Part shown: positions 1-5,227 of the stretch, one piece after another
Layout: each line of letters opens with the position of its first letter
Numbering within the stretch: position 1 is the stretch's first letter
DNA from: Candidatus Sungbacteria bacterium RIFCSPHIGHO2_02_FULL_52_23
GTDB lineage: Bacteria; Patescibacteriota; Minisyncoccia; Sungbacterales; HO2-52-23
Direction of reading: 5' to 3'
Length of the DNA stretch: 11,345 nt
Assembly: GCA_001820655.1 (NCBI GenBank)
Contig: MHQM01000026.1
Location: 22,849-34,193 of the forward strand
Position numbers and translations under genes: made by a program
Notes under the pieces: generated by a model
Told to the model about the DNA's origin: nothing
The model's database searches: none
Seen by the model: only the letters and a program-made list of their open reading frames with translations

Positions 1-474
1 CTGTATGAGGCCGCAGCACCCAGCGGCATCGCGATACTGATAGAAGGCATCACGGACAATAAAAACCGCACGGTCAATGAGATCAAGCACATCCTGACGG
101 AGACAGGCGCGAGACTTGCGGAGCAGGGCTCGCTCATCTGGAATTTTGAAAAAATTGGCGTACTTTCGGTAATGTCCGAATCGCCGCAGGACAAAGATAA
201 AATTGAGCTTGCGATCATTGAGGCAGGAGCGCGCGATTTTCGGGAGGAAGACGGCGTGTGGATCGTGGAGACAAATTTCGGCGAGCGCGAGGCAGTGCGC
301 GAGCGACTTGCGGCCGCGGGATTTACAGTGCGCGAAAGCGGCCACGATTACAAAGCGCAACATCCCGTAGAGATTACGCACGCCTTAGCGCCGAAAATTG
401 AAGCGCTACTTGCCGTACTTCTTGAGCAGGACGACATACAGGAAGTGTATACAAATATGGGAATGATGAATTAG
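1..474 (+). CDS. yebC: YebC/TACO1-family protein, C-terminal part (5' end outside the window)
   Basis: The reading frame is open from base 1 and stops at 472-474, giving the last 157 residues of a protein that is normally about 240 residues long. The opening stretch, LYEAAAPSGIAILIEGITDN followed by KNRTVNEIKHIL, matches the second domain of YebC/TACO1 (family pattern YEGYGPGGVA, then TDNRNRT). WNFEKIGVLSV and a C-terminal helix also fit. Members have been described as DNA-binding regulators and, more recently, as ribosome-associated factors that relieve stalling at proline stretches. The final residues (GMMN) are encoded inside a 7-bp repeat array that begins in the gene's last codons. yebC next to ruvC is a common bacterial arrangement. 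The gene is partial only because the window starts inside it; no frameshift is visible. Confidence 0.93.
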   Translation: MYEAAAPSGIAILIEGITDNKNRTVNEIKHILTETGARLAEQGSLIWNFEKIGVLSVMSESPQDKDKIELAIIEAGARDFREEDGVWIVETNFGEREAVRERLAAAGFTVRESGHDYKAQHPVEITHALAPKIEALLAVLLEQDDIQEVYTNMGMMN

Positions 475-554
475 GAAGCAGGAATTATGGACTAAAGTGA
501 AATCTTATCATGGTTCACAATTCATGATTCATAATTCCTTATTCCTGATTCAAG
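458..554. repeat. 7-bp repeat arrays in opposite orientations forming a large hairpin
   Basis: On the plus strand 513-554 reads as six 7-mers: GTTCACA, ATTCATG, ATTCATA, ATTCCTT, ATTCCTG, ATTCAAG. On the minus strand 492-458 reads as five units of the same type (GTCCATA, ATTCCTG, CTTCCTA, ATTCATC, ATTCCCA). The arms 468-489 and 530-551 match at 19 of 22 positions as an inverted repeat. A second short stem, GTGAA (497-501) with TTCAC (514-518), closes a 12-nt loop. The structure spans the yebC stop codon and ends 4 bp before the ruvC start. There is no T-run, so it is not a classical terminator. It may process or protect the mRNA, or be a mobile intergenic repeat. Confidence 0.75.
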
Positions 555-558
555 TCTT

Positions 559-1062
559 ATGATAATCATCGGCATTGATCCCGGGACTACTGCGATCGGA
601 TTTGCGGCGCTTGAGTCGGGCAGGCCCCCACATCTTCTTGAAGCAGGACTTTTCCCCATCGCGGCTTGCGACCAAAGCGGGCGCCTCGCAGAACTTCATC
701 GCGCCATGGCAGGCCTGATCGCAAGGATAAAACCCGATGCCGTAGCCGTAGAAAAGCTCTTTTTTGCTAAAAACGCCAAGACCGCCATGACGGTCGCCGA
801 AGCCCGGGGCGTCATCCTCTTGACAGCCGCTTTAGCCCGCGTTACCGTCTATGAATATGCGCCGGTAGAGATCAAAAAAACCGTCGCAGGCCACGGAGGA
901 GCGGATAAAAAAGCGGTGGAAAAAATGCTTTTTCTCACACTCCCCGAGACCCGTACGATACGCGCGCGCGATGATGTCTTTGATGCCATTGCAGTAGCGC
1001 TTACGTGCCACTTTCTTGAATTCAGCAGGTTTAATCAACAAGGTCGAGATACTAAAAAGTAA
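559..1062 (+). CDS. ruvC: Crossover junction endodeoxyribonuclease RuvC
   Basis: RuvC is the dimeric, Mg2+-dependent nuclease that resolves Holliday junctions, working with RuvAB during recombinational repair in the cytoplasm. The 167-residue product has the expected length and all four catalytic acidic residues of the RNase H-like fold: D7 in IGIDPGTT, E65 in VAVEKLFF, and D139 and D142 in RDDVFDAIAVAL. The positions and spacing match the D7/E66/D138/D141 set of E. coli RuvC. NAKTAMTVAEARGVIL (residues 72-87) is the usual substrate-facing segment. The start is the ATG at 559. No Shine-Dalgarno site precedes it, because the upstream bases belong to the 7-bp repeat hairpin. It lies 84 bp downstream of yebC on the same strand and is probably co-transcribed. 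Confidence 0.95.
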   Translation: MIIIGIDPGTTAIGFAALESGRPPHLLEAGLFPIAACDQSGRLAELHRAMAGLIARIKPDAVAVEKLFFAKNAKTAMTVAEARGVILLTAALARVTVYEYAPVEIKKTVAGHGGADKKAVEKMLFLTLPETRTIRARDDVFDAIAVALTCHFLEFSRFNQQGRDTKK

Positions 1063-1077
1063 CACTTCTATAAGACT

Positions 1078-1248
1078 GTGTTTACGACCAACTTTTACGA
1101 CAGCCCGTTGCGCGCCCCGATGACCTCCGACTACGATGATGAAAACGAAGGAGAGCTCATCGGCAGTGACGATGAAGAGCTGACGGACGACGAAGATTTT
1201 CCGGCAGACGGCGACGAGGAGGAAGAGGACGCAGAGGAGGAGATATAG
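1078..1248 (+). CDS. Small, extremely acidic protein of unknown function
   Basis: A 56-codon frame starts at GTG 1078, 15 bp after the ruvC stop and in the same frame as ruvC. The alternative ATG at 1120 gives 42 residues. The N-terminal part (FTTNFYDSPLRAP) is ordinary, but from residue 15 onward the product is almost all Asp and Glu: 24 of the last 42 residues are acidic and only non-basic residues fill the gaps. Such a tail would be disordered and could act as a nucleic-acid mimic, a charge buffer, or a tether for a basic partner. There is no Shine-Dalgarno site. A TATAAG hexamer at 1069-1074 could be a -10 element. A perfect palindromic terminator begins 12 bp after the stop, which supports 1248 as the end of a transcript. 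I do not recognise a family, and the start is uncertain. Confidence 0.5.
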   Translation: MFTTNFYDSPLRAPMTSDYDDENEGELIGSDDEELTDDEDFPADGDEEEEDAEEEI

Positions 1249-1260
1249 CCACTACTCACA

Positions 1261-1292
1261 CAAAATACCCCGACGTACGTCGGGGTATTTTG
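1261..1292. terminator. Perfect 32-bp palindrome, likely bidirectional terminator
   Basis: Bases 1261-1292 are an exact palindrome centred between 1276 and 1277. It has a GC-rich core (ACCCCGACGT and its complement) flanked by AAAAT and ATTTT. The A-tract and T-tract on either side would give a short U-run after the stem on both strands. It lies between the plus-strand ruvC cluster and the minus-strand tyrS, where a shared terminator is expected. Confidence 0.8.
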
Positions 1293-1296
1293 ATAT

Positions 1297-1456
1297 AAAG
1301 GTTCCTCGTCGGCCACGCCCCGAGGTATTGTCGGGACTCTCCGCCGGCTGGCGGATCGCACATCGTCCCGATATATCGGGACGGTATTGAACCTTTGATG
1401 CGTCGTCGCTCGGATGTAATGCGAGCAAGCTCGCATTTCGCTCCTCGCTAGACGCA
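1297..1456. repeat. Palindrome-rich convergent intergenic region
   Basis: No convincing gene is present here. Several inverted repeats can be seen. AAAGGTTC (1297-1304) pairs with GAACCTTT (1389-1396) and encloses TCCGCC-GGCT-GGCGGA (1340-1355) and the 18-bp palindrome GTCCCGATATATCGGGAC (1365-1382). A second nest has TGCGTC (1399-1404) pairing with GACGCA (1451-1456) around ATGCGAGC-AA-GCTCGCAT (1419-1436). The heptamer TCGGGAC occurs at both 1331-1337 and 1376-1382, so two foldings compete. The region lies at the 3' ends of both converging transcripts. It may be REP-like intergenic repeats or a structured 3' region. Confidence 0.6.
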
Positions 1457-1466
1457 ATAAGATTCT

Positions 1467-2663
1467 TCAGACGATGCGTATGTATTTGCGCTTCCCCACT
1501 TTGATCACCATGCCCTTTTTTACCGCGATCGGATCGGATAGGTTCTCAAGTGTGATGCCGTCCGCTTCCACGGCTTTTTGTAAGACAAGCCGCCGCGCCT
1601 CGGACTTGGACGGCGCAAGCGCACAGGCGACAAGCAGTTCCACCAAAGACCATGCGCCTTCGCGCAAAGAAATCTCGGGCATCTCATCGGGCTGTTGCCG
1701 CCCCGAATAGACGGCCAAAAATCGCTCGCGCTCTTTTTTGGCGATCGCAGGACCGTGATAGCGGCGTACGAGAGCTTCCGCAAAAAAGAGTTTTGCATCG
1801 CGCGGATTTCCTCCGCCCCCAAGTTCGCGTTCCACACGCCTGATCTCCTCTCCCGCCACATCCGTGTAAACTTCCAGATACGGGATGATCAGCGCATCAA
1901 TCAGCCGCATCGCTTTACCAAATTTATCCTGCGGCGTATCCATAAGCGCGATGTAGTTGCCGAGCGACTTTGACATCTTGGCGCCCCCGTCAAGCCCGGG
2001 CAAAATCTTGAGTGACACGATCGTCTGTGGCGGAATTGCGAATTTCTCCTGGAAAAAGCGTCCGAAATGCTCATTGAAAAGCTGATCGGAGCCGATGATC
2101 GTCATGTCGCTTTTGATTGCCACCGAATCGTACCCCTGCAAGATCGGATAAAGCATTTCCGTCATCGCAATCTCGCGCCCGTGCTTTATTCTCTGCTGAA
2201 ACATTTCCCGCTCAATCAGGCGCGCGTGCGTCACCAAAGAAAGCAAGCTGAAAAACTCCCCCACTTTCATACGCGCCCACCATTCGGAATTCTTGCGGAT
2301 CTCAAGGTGTGCTGCATCCATGCGCAGGATCATGCCAAGTTGTTTTTTGAGCGATGCGATATTTTTTTTAATCACAGTCTCCGAGAGCACCGGCCGCGTG
2401 GCATCCTTGCCCGTAGGATCCCCGACGCGCGTGGTAAATTCACCCAAGATAATCACGGCTTTATGCCCCGCATCCTGCAGAGCGCGTATCTTCCAGAGCG
2501 GGGTCGCGTGGCCGATATGCAGATCAGGAGACGTCGCATCAATACCGAGCTTGATGCGCAGTCGGCGTCCGGATTTCAGAGACCTCTCCACCTCCTCACG
2601 CGTCACAATATCCTCCACCCCGCGGGTAAACAGTTCGGATTGTAAAGATAATTTTGTGCTCAT
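1467..2663 (-). CDS. tyrS: Tyrosyl-tRNA synthetase
   Basis: This enzyme attaches tyrosine to tRNA-Tyr using ATP and is a class I synthetase acting as a cytoplasmic homodimer. The 398-residue product has the HIGH signature at H49-H52 (DLHIGHATPL) and an intact KMSKS loop at 229-233 (GAKMSKSLGN). The tyrosine-site motif YPILQGYD places Y172, Q176 and D179 at the spacing of Y169/Q173/D176 in Geobacillus TyrRS. GSDQLFN (191-197) matches the family's GSDQ motif. A C-terminal S4 RNA-binding domain covers roughly residues 336-398 (APSKSEARRLV). The length and KMSKS form fit the TyrZ-like bacterial branch. The ATG at 2663 lies 45 bp downstream of hicA on the same strand with no Shine-Dalgarno site. 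A decayed copy of its first codons lies upstream of hicB at 3217-3270. Confidence 0.96.
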   Translation of the reverse strand: MSTKLSLQSELFTRGVEDIVTREEVERSLKSGRRLRIKLGIDATSPDLHIGHATPLWKIRALQDAGHKAVIILGEFTTRVGDPTGKDATRPVLSETVIKKNIASLKKQLGMILRMDAAHLEIRKNSEWWARMKVGEFFSLLSLVTHARLIEREMFQQRIKHGREIAMTEMLYPILQGYDSVAIKSDMTIIGSDQLFNEHFGRFFQEKFAIPPQTIVSLKILPGLDGGAKMSKSLGNYIALMDTPQDKFGKAMRLIDALIIPYLEVYTDVAGEEIRRVERELGGGGNPRDAKLFFAEALVRRYHGPAIAKKERERFLAVYSGRQQPDEMPEISLREGAWSLVELLVACALAPSKSEARRLVLQKAVEADGITLENLSDPIAVKKGMVIKVGKRKYIRIV

Positions 2664-2708
2664 AGACAGTACGTTAGCGGCGATGCATATTCACGACGAC
2701 TAATCGGT

Positions 2709-2927
2709 TTAAAGGTCGTCAAGCGAGAGCCCGGCCTGTTTGAGTATTGCGATAAGGGTTCCTTTTGGCAATGCTTTTGTATGATAGGCCACCACAGTTC
2801 TCCGTTTTGTGACAGGATGGTAGAAAACAAAATGGCTTCCCGTGGTGTGATCCAGACAGAAGCCATTCCGTTTCAATACCGCAATAATTTTCTTGGGAGT
2901 GAGCGATGGCGGTTTAGACATATACAA
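2709..2927 (-). CDS. hicA: HicA-type mRNA interferase toxin
   Basis: HicA toxins are small RNases with a dsRBD-like fold that cleave mRNA and are held inactive by HicB. The 72-residue product has the family layout: an N-terminal helix (PKKIIAVLKRNGF, about 11-23), the GSHFVFYHP strand containing the catalytic histidine (H32), and the C-terminal PKGTLIAILKQAGL segment. The catalytic histidine is present and the frame is intact, so the toxin could be active. The start is ATG 2927; a second in-frame ATG lies two codons later. The gene begins 14 bp before the end of hicB, so the two are translationally coupled. It ends 45 bp before tyrS, and read-through from the hic promoter may contribute to tyrS transcription. 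Confidence 0.9.
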   Translation of the reverse strand: MYMSKPPSLTPKKIIAVLKRNGFCLDHTTGSHFVFYHPVTKRRTVVAYHTKALPKGTLIAILKQAGLSLDDL

Positions 2928-3174
2928 ACGAACGCGAATGGCTAGTTGGCTTTCTGACGCGTACCGAAGTAATGAGCGGCTCCATCTCGGAGGGTATGTG
3001 CTCGTGGTGCTTTTTCAAACTTGCAAAATACGCGCCGATGGCATCTATGGCCATTTTCTTCGCCTCCGTCAAATCCTTGCCGTATGTGACACACCCGGGT
3101 AATGCAGGCACCGTCACGGTAAATCCGCCCTCCGGCTCCGGCTGAAAAATAATTGTATAACGGATATGCTCCAT
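2914..3174 (-). CDS. hicB: HicB-type antitoxin, short form without a DNA-binding domain
   Basis: The 86-residue product has the partial RNase H-like HicB fold. It contains YTIIFQPEPEGGFTVTVPAL, then PGCVTYGKDLTEAKKMAIDAIGAYF, the hallmark 'PGC.T.G...EA..' core (about residues 6-52). It would bind and block HicA. No C-terminal helix-turn-helix or ribbon-helix-helix follows, and the tail (residues 66-86) is short. Direct autoregulation by HicB alone is therefore doubtful. The gene is first in the pair and overlaps hicA by 14 bp, the reverse of the classical hicA-hicB order but common in short-HicB systems. The ATG at 3174 has no Shine-Dalgarno site. A CATAAT hexamer (minus strand, 3183-3178) sits just upstream, compatible with a nearly leaderless transcript. 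Confidence 0.88.
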   Translation of the reverse strand: MEHIRYTIIFQPEPEGGFTVTVPALPGCVTYGKDLTEAKKMAIDAIGAYFASLKKHHEHIPSEMEPLITSVRVRKPTSHSRSFVYV

Positions 3175-3216
3175 GGCATTATGCTACCGCGCCAAAGGCG
3201 AAAATGCAAACATCAA

Positions 3217-3270
3217 CCTCCTCGCGCGTCACAATATCCTGCACTCCACAGGTAAAGACTTCAGATGCAT
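3217..3270 (-). pseudogene. Decayed duplicate of the tyrS 5' end
   Basis: Bases 3217-3266 match 2591-2640 inside tyrS at 42 of 50 positions without gaps. Read on the minus strand, they encode SEVFTCGVQDIVTREEV against SELFTRGVEDIVTREEV in tyrS (14 of 17 identical). The ATG at 3270-3268 lines up with the tyrS start, but only 1 base separates it from the matching block instead of 20 in tyrS. That deletion puts the start out of frame. The match stops after the codons for EEV. The relic lies just upstream of hicB, so hicBA is bracketed by two tyrS beginnings. Confidence 0.85.
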
Positions 3271-3478
3271 AGAAAACTGTCTTTGAAAATCTTTAATCCT
3301 CTTATTTGTACCATATCTTTAGAATCTTCAGACCAAAATCGTGCCGTGAACCCAGAAACCTATTGCGTCCAAACGACATATTGAGGCTAAGCCTCAATAG
3401 TATTGCAGTCCACAACCAAAGGATATGGCTGGAAAGCGGCCTAAAACCGAGTTTCAAGATTCACATAAAATCATGATG
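3271..3478. other. Intergenic stretch without a supported gene; one hairpin
   Basis: No coding frame here shows a recognisable protein pattern on either strand. The composition is A/T-richer than in the neighbouring genes. The only clear structure is a 9-bp inverted repeat, TATTGAGGC (3379-3387), with loop TAA, and GCCTCAATA (3391-3399). It lacks a following T-run. The stretch lies between the divergent hicBA operon and the vapBC relic, and probably represents decayed DNA. Confidence 0.55.
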
Positions 3479-3506
3479 TTGACTTTTTACCAAGAAAAAT
3501 TATACT
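3479..3506 (+). promoter_or_regulatory. Promoter of the vapB-like relic
   Basis: TTGACT (3479-3484) and TATACT (3501-3506) are separated by 16 bp. The start codon at 3513 is six bases past the -10 element, so transcription should begin at or next to the ATG, giving a leaderless mRNA. Confidence 0.72.
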
Positions 3507-3512
3507 TTGCGC

Positions 3513-3688
3513 ATGGCTACAAAAGCTCGCGCACCGCTACAATATGGGTATCCTCTTCTGACCGGCAAAGAGCGGCTTTTGGTTTGGCAAAAAGCCCAAA
3601 GCGTATGGGTACGACACAAATGGAGCGCCCTCCGGGAACTAAAAAAATGCGTGGCGAATGGGAACGGAAGCTACCATTTACGTCATAG
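3513..3688 (+). pseudogene. VapB-like antitoxin relic with a frameshift in a run of seven A
   Basis: Starting at the ATG at 3513, directly under a good promoter, the frame reads MATKARAPLQYGYPLLTGKE and continues through VWVRHKWSALRELK. At an A7 run (3641-3647) the family-like sequence continues only in another frame: KMRGEWERKLPFTS, with a stop at 3686-3688. One extra A would restore a single 58-residue product ending in the 'ELKKMR.EWERKLP' tail that I associate with VapB-type antitoxins of PIN toxins. The PIN toxin remnant overlaps its end, which supports this reading. Without the repair, the first frame runs on to 3722 with unrelated sequence. Slippage at A7 could in principle produce some correct product, but with the toxin truncated, decay is the simpler explanation. 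The VapB assignment rests on pattern and position only. Confidence 0.5.
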
Positions 3689-3822
3689 TGAGGAAAAATC
3701 ATGGTCTCAAGATCGCGGATAGCGCCATTGCGGCAACCGCGCTTTTCACCGGCAGTACCCTGCTCACTCGTAATGTGAAAGATTTCAAACGCGTACCAGA
3801 ACTCAAGATTCAGGGCATCTGA
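3658..3822 (+). pseudogene. VapC-type PIN-domain toxin, C-terminal remnant
   Basis: Frame 3658-3822 encodes 54 residues equivalent to the C-terminal part of a PIN-domain ribonuclease: RKNHGLKIADSAIAATAL, then TLLTRNVKDFKRV and PELKIQGI. The signature IADSAIAATA carries the third conserved acidic residue (D21) and TRNVKDF the last motif (N39, D42). A normal VapC is about 130 residues. The N-terminal half with the first two acidic residues is missing, and an in-frame stop at 3640-3642 blocks upstream extension. The fragment cannot form the four-residue metal site and should be inactive. It overlaps the end of the antitoxin relic, consistent with a deletion that removed the start of vapC. An intrinsic terminator follows at 3866. 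Confidence 0.82.
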
Positions 3823-3865
3823 CGATATTTTGGTTTAAACTTAAACACAACAACGAGGAGATACT

Positions 3866-3899
3866 AAGCTGACTGGTCACAAAGACCAATCAGCTTTTT
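3866..3899 (+). terminator. Rho-independent terminator
   Basis: AAGCTGACTGGTC (3866-3878), loop ACAAA, GACCAATCAGCTT (3884-3896), continuing into T5 (3895-3899). Thirteen bases pair with one mismatch-type position (C opposite A). It closes the vapBC relic and insulates the next operon. Confidence 0.88.
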
Positions 3900-3926
3900 C
3901 AATATATTTAAGCCATTTTCTGGATA

Positions 3927-3955
3927 TTGACTTTTTAATACTTTTGATGTATAAT
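3927..3955 (+). promoter_or_regulatory. Near-consensus sigma-70 promoter of the three-gene cassette
   Basis: TTGACT (3927-3932), 17-bp spacer, TATAAT (3950-3955). Transcription should start near 3961-3963, leaving a 5' leader of about 50 nt before the GTG at 4013. It is the best promoter in the window. Confidence 0.88.
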
Positions 3956-4012
3956 TCATATATGGCCTTTTACATCTGAATATGGTCACAAGTAAGAGAT
4001 AGGAGGTGCTAC

Positions 4013-5215
4013 GTGCATAGCAAGAAGGCAAAGGAAACTGCGGAGACGCTACACGAGCGCTTTGGCGCTCACCTGTCGTGGAGGACTAAGTTTCTCCTCG
4101 CGATTGCGATTGACCTTATGGACATCCTCATGGCGGCCTTTTTTTTCTGGGCTCCGGGGATCCATTTTGTTGTGAATGCGATCCAGTTTTTCATTGGACT
4201 ATCTCTCTTCGGTATTACCGGAGGGCTGATCCAGATTCTTGAATTGGTGGTCGGCTTGTCGCCGATCATCGGAACTGTCATCGGTGCCATGCCCATGCTC
4301 ACCATCGCCTGTGCCATTACGTACGGCATGGAACGAGCAGAGGCCAAAACTGATAAACCGGCCATAATGCCGGCGATGGGAGACGATGCGATGAGGACAT
4401 TCTTGGCTGGTCTTTCTGGAATAGGCGTATGGTTTGTGTGTTGGAAGTATGGGTGGGTGGACATTGGCTCTGTCGGGTGGTTTTTTATCTCCTTTTTGGC
4501 AGGAGGATTTCTTTTGAGGTTTGCGCGCAACTGCTCCCAATATTGGGGAGCGAGCGTGATCCTCGGAGTTATCATGCTCCTTTGTCTTGTAGTTAATATC
4601 TGGCTTTCGTGGTCCATACCCGATGCTGAAAAATATCGGGATGAGGCGTGGAAGCAACTCCACGAGGCAAAGGACTATCGCGTCACGGCGGCACAGAATG
4701 CGGACTCTCTCCAGCAGTCCCTTGATTTAAAAGGACTGCAGGAGCAGGCCGCGAACATTGTCCACCAGGCAAGAGAGAAACTTGCCGATGCGATGCTCCA
4801 GAAAAAGGCGCCTGCCCAGATTCTGACCGTGGACGTGGACATTAAGCGGCTCGAAAAAAATAGGTCTGGTGGCAGGACACTTGTTCAGGATGCAGTCCAG
4901 TGGACTGCAGAGAATATAGTGAAACCGTCCGAAGCGCCCAAACAGCCGGAGAAAAAAGCGTCCGATCCTCAAGTAGAGGCAGATGCCGAACGCCTGAAAG
5001 TCGGACCTGTCCAGGCGAAGATGTATAGGGAAGAATTCGTCCTGGATCGCGCGAAAGAACTGCGCGAAAAGGACAAAGAAAATCTTCTCGCGTACCGCTT
5101 GTGGCTTCTGGGACTGCTCGTCTTCACGGGTGTATTCGGCACCATGCAGTATCAAGCCGAAATGCACCCTGGGCAAGAGGACGAAACCAACGATGACAAG
5201 GACGTCTCGTTTTAG
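4013..5215 (+). CDS. Polytopic membrane protein with coiled-coil-like middle (unrecognised)
   Basis: I do not recognise this 400-residue protein. Hydrophobic segments lie at about 26-47, 53-75, 83-104, 128-146, 150-168 and 178-201. Residues 203-355 are charged, rich in Gln, Glu, Lys and Ala, and likely helical or coiled-coil (for example REKLADAMLQKK, RAKELREKDKEN). A final membrane segment lies at 358-377 (YRLWLLGLLVFTGVFGTM), followed by an acidic tail. With seven helices, the long middle region is a single loop on one side of the membrane and could serve as a docking arm. The GTG start at 4013 is fixed by AGGAGGT at 4001-4007. The gene leads an operon: the next ORF starts 12 bp later. No ATPase, nuclease or transporter motif is visible. 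Confidence 0.85.
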   Translation: MHSKKAKETAETLHERFGAHLSWRTKFLLAIAIDLMDILMAAFFFWAPGIHFVVNAIQFFIGLSLFGITGGLIQILELVVGLSPIIGTVIGAMPMLTIACAITYGMERAEAKTDKPAIMPAMGDDAMRTFLAGLSGIGVWFVCWKYGWVDIGSVGWFFISFLAGGFLLRFARNCSQYWGASVILGVIMLLCLVVNIWLSWSIPDAEKYRDEAWKQLHEAKDYRVTAAQNADSLQQSLDLKGLQEQAANIVHQAREKLADAMLQKKAPAQILTVDVDIKRLEKNRSGGRTLVQDAVQWTAENIVKPSEAPKQPEKKASDPQVEADAERLKVGPVQAKMYREEFVLDRAKELREKDKENLLAYRLWLLGLLVFTGVFGTMQYQAEMHPGQEDETNDDKDVSF

Positions 5216-5227
5216 GAAGGATGAAGA

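Noticed and set aside
1131..1457. Minus-strand frame with a serine-rich end
   Set aside because: The serine run is only the antisense reading of the acidic codons (GAC/GAG/GAT) of the small acidic ORF; the rest crosses palindromic intergenic DNA.
1297..1466. T-box or other tRNA-sensing leader for tyrS
   Set aside because: tyrS is on the minus strand and ends at 1467, so this structured region is at its 3' end and cannot be its leader.
2067..2645. Plus-strand frame of 192 codons opposite tyrS
   Set aside because: tyrS is intact with all class I motifs; this is its antisense shadow.
3425..3512. Extended N-terminus of the vapB-like frame from ATG 3425
   Set aside because: That frame is not the one encoding the N-terminal half of the antitoxin, and it would run through the promoter at 3479-3506; the ATG at 3513 fits the promoter better.
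3833..3846. Palindrome GTTTAAACTTAAAC after the vapC relic as an operator
   Set aside because: It is a short A/T-rich inverted repeat located behind the relic and ahead of a terminator, far from the next promoter; nothing supports a regulatory role.
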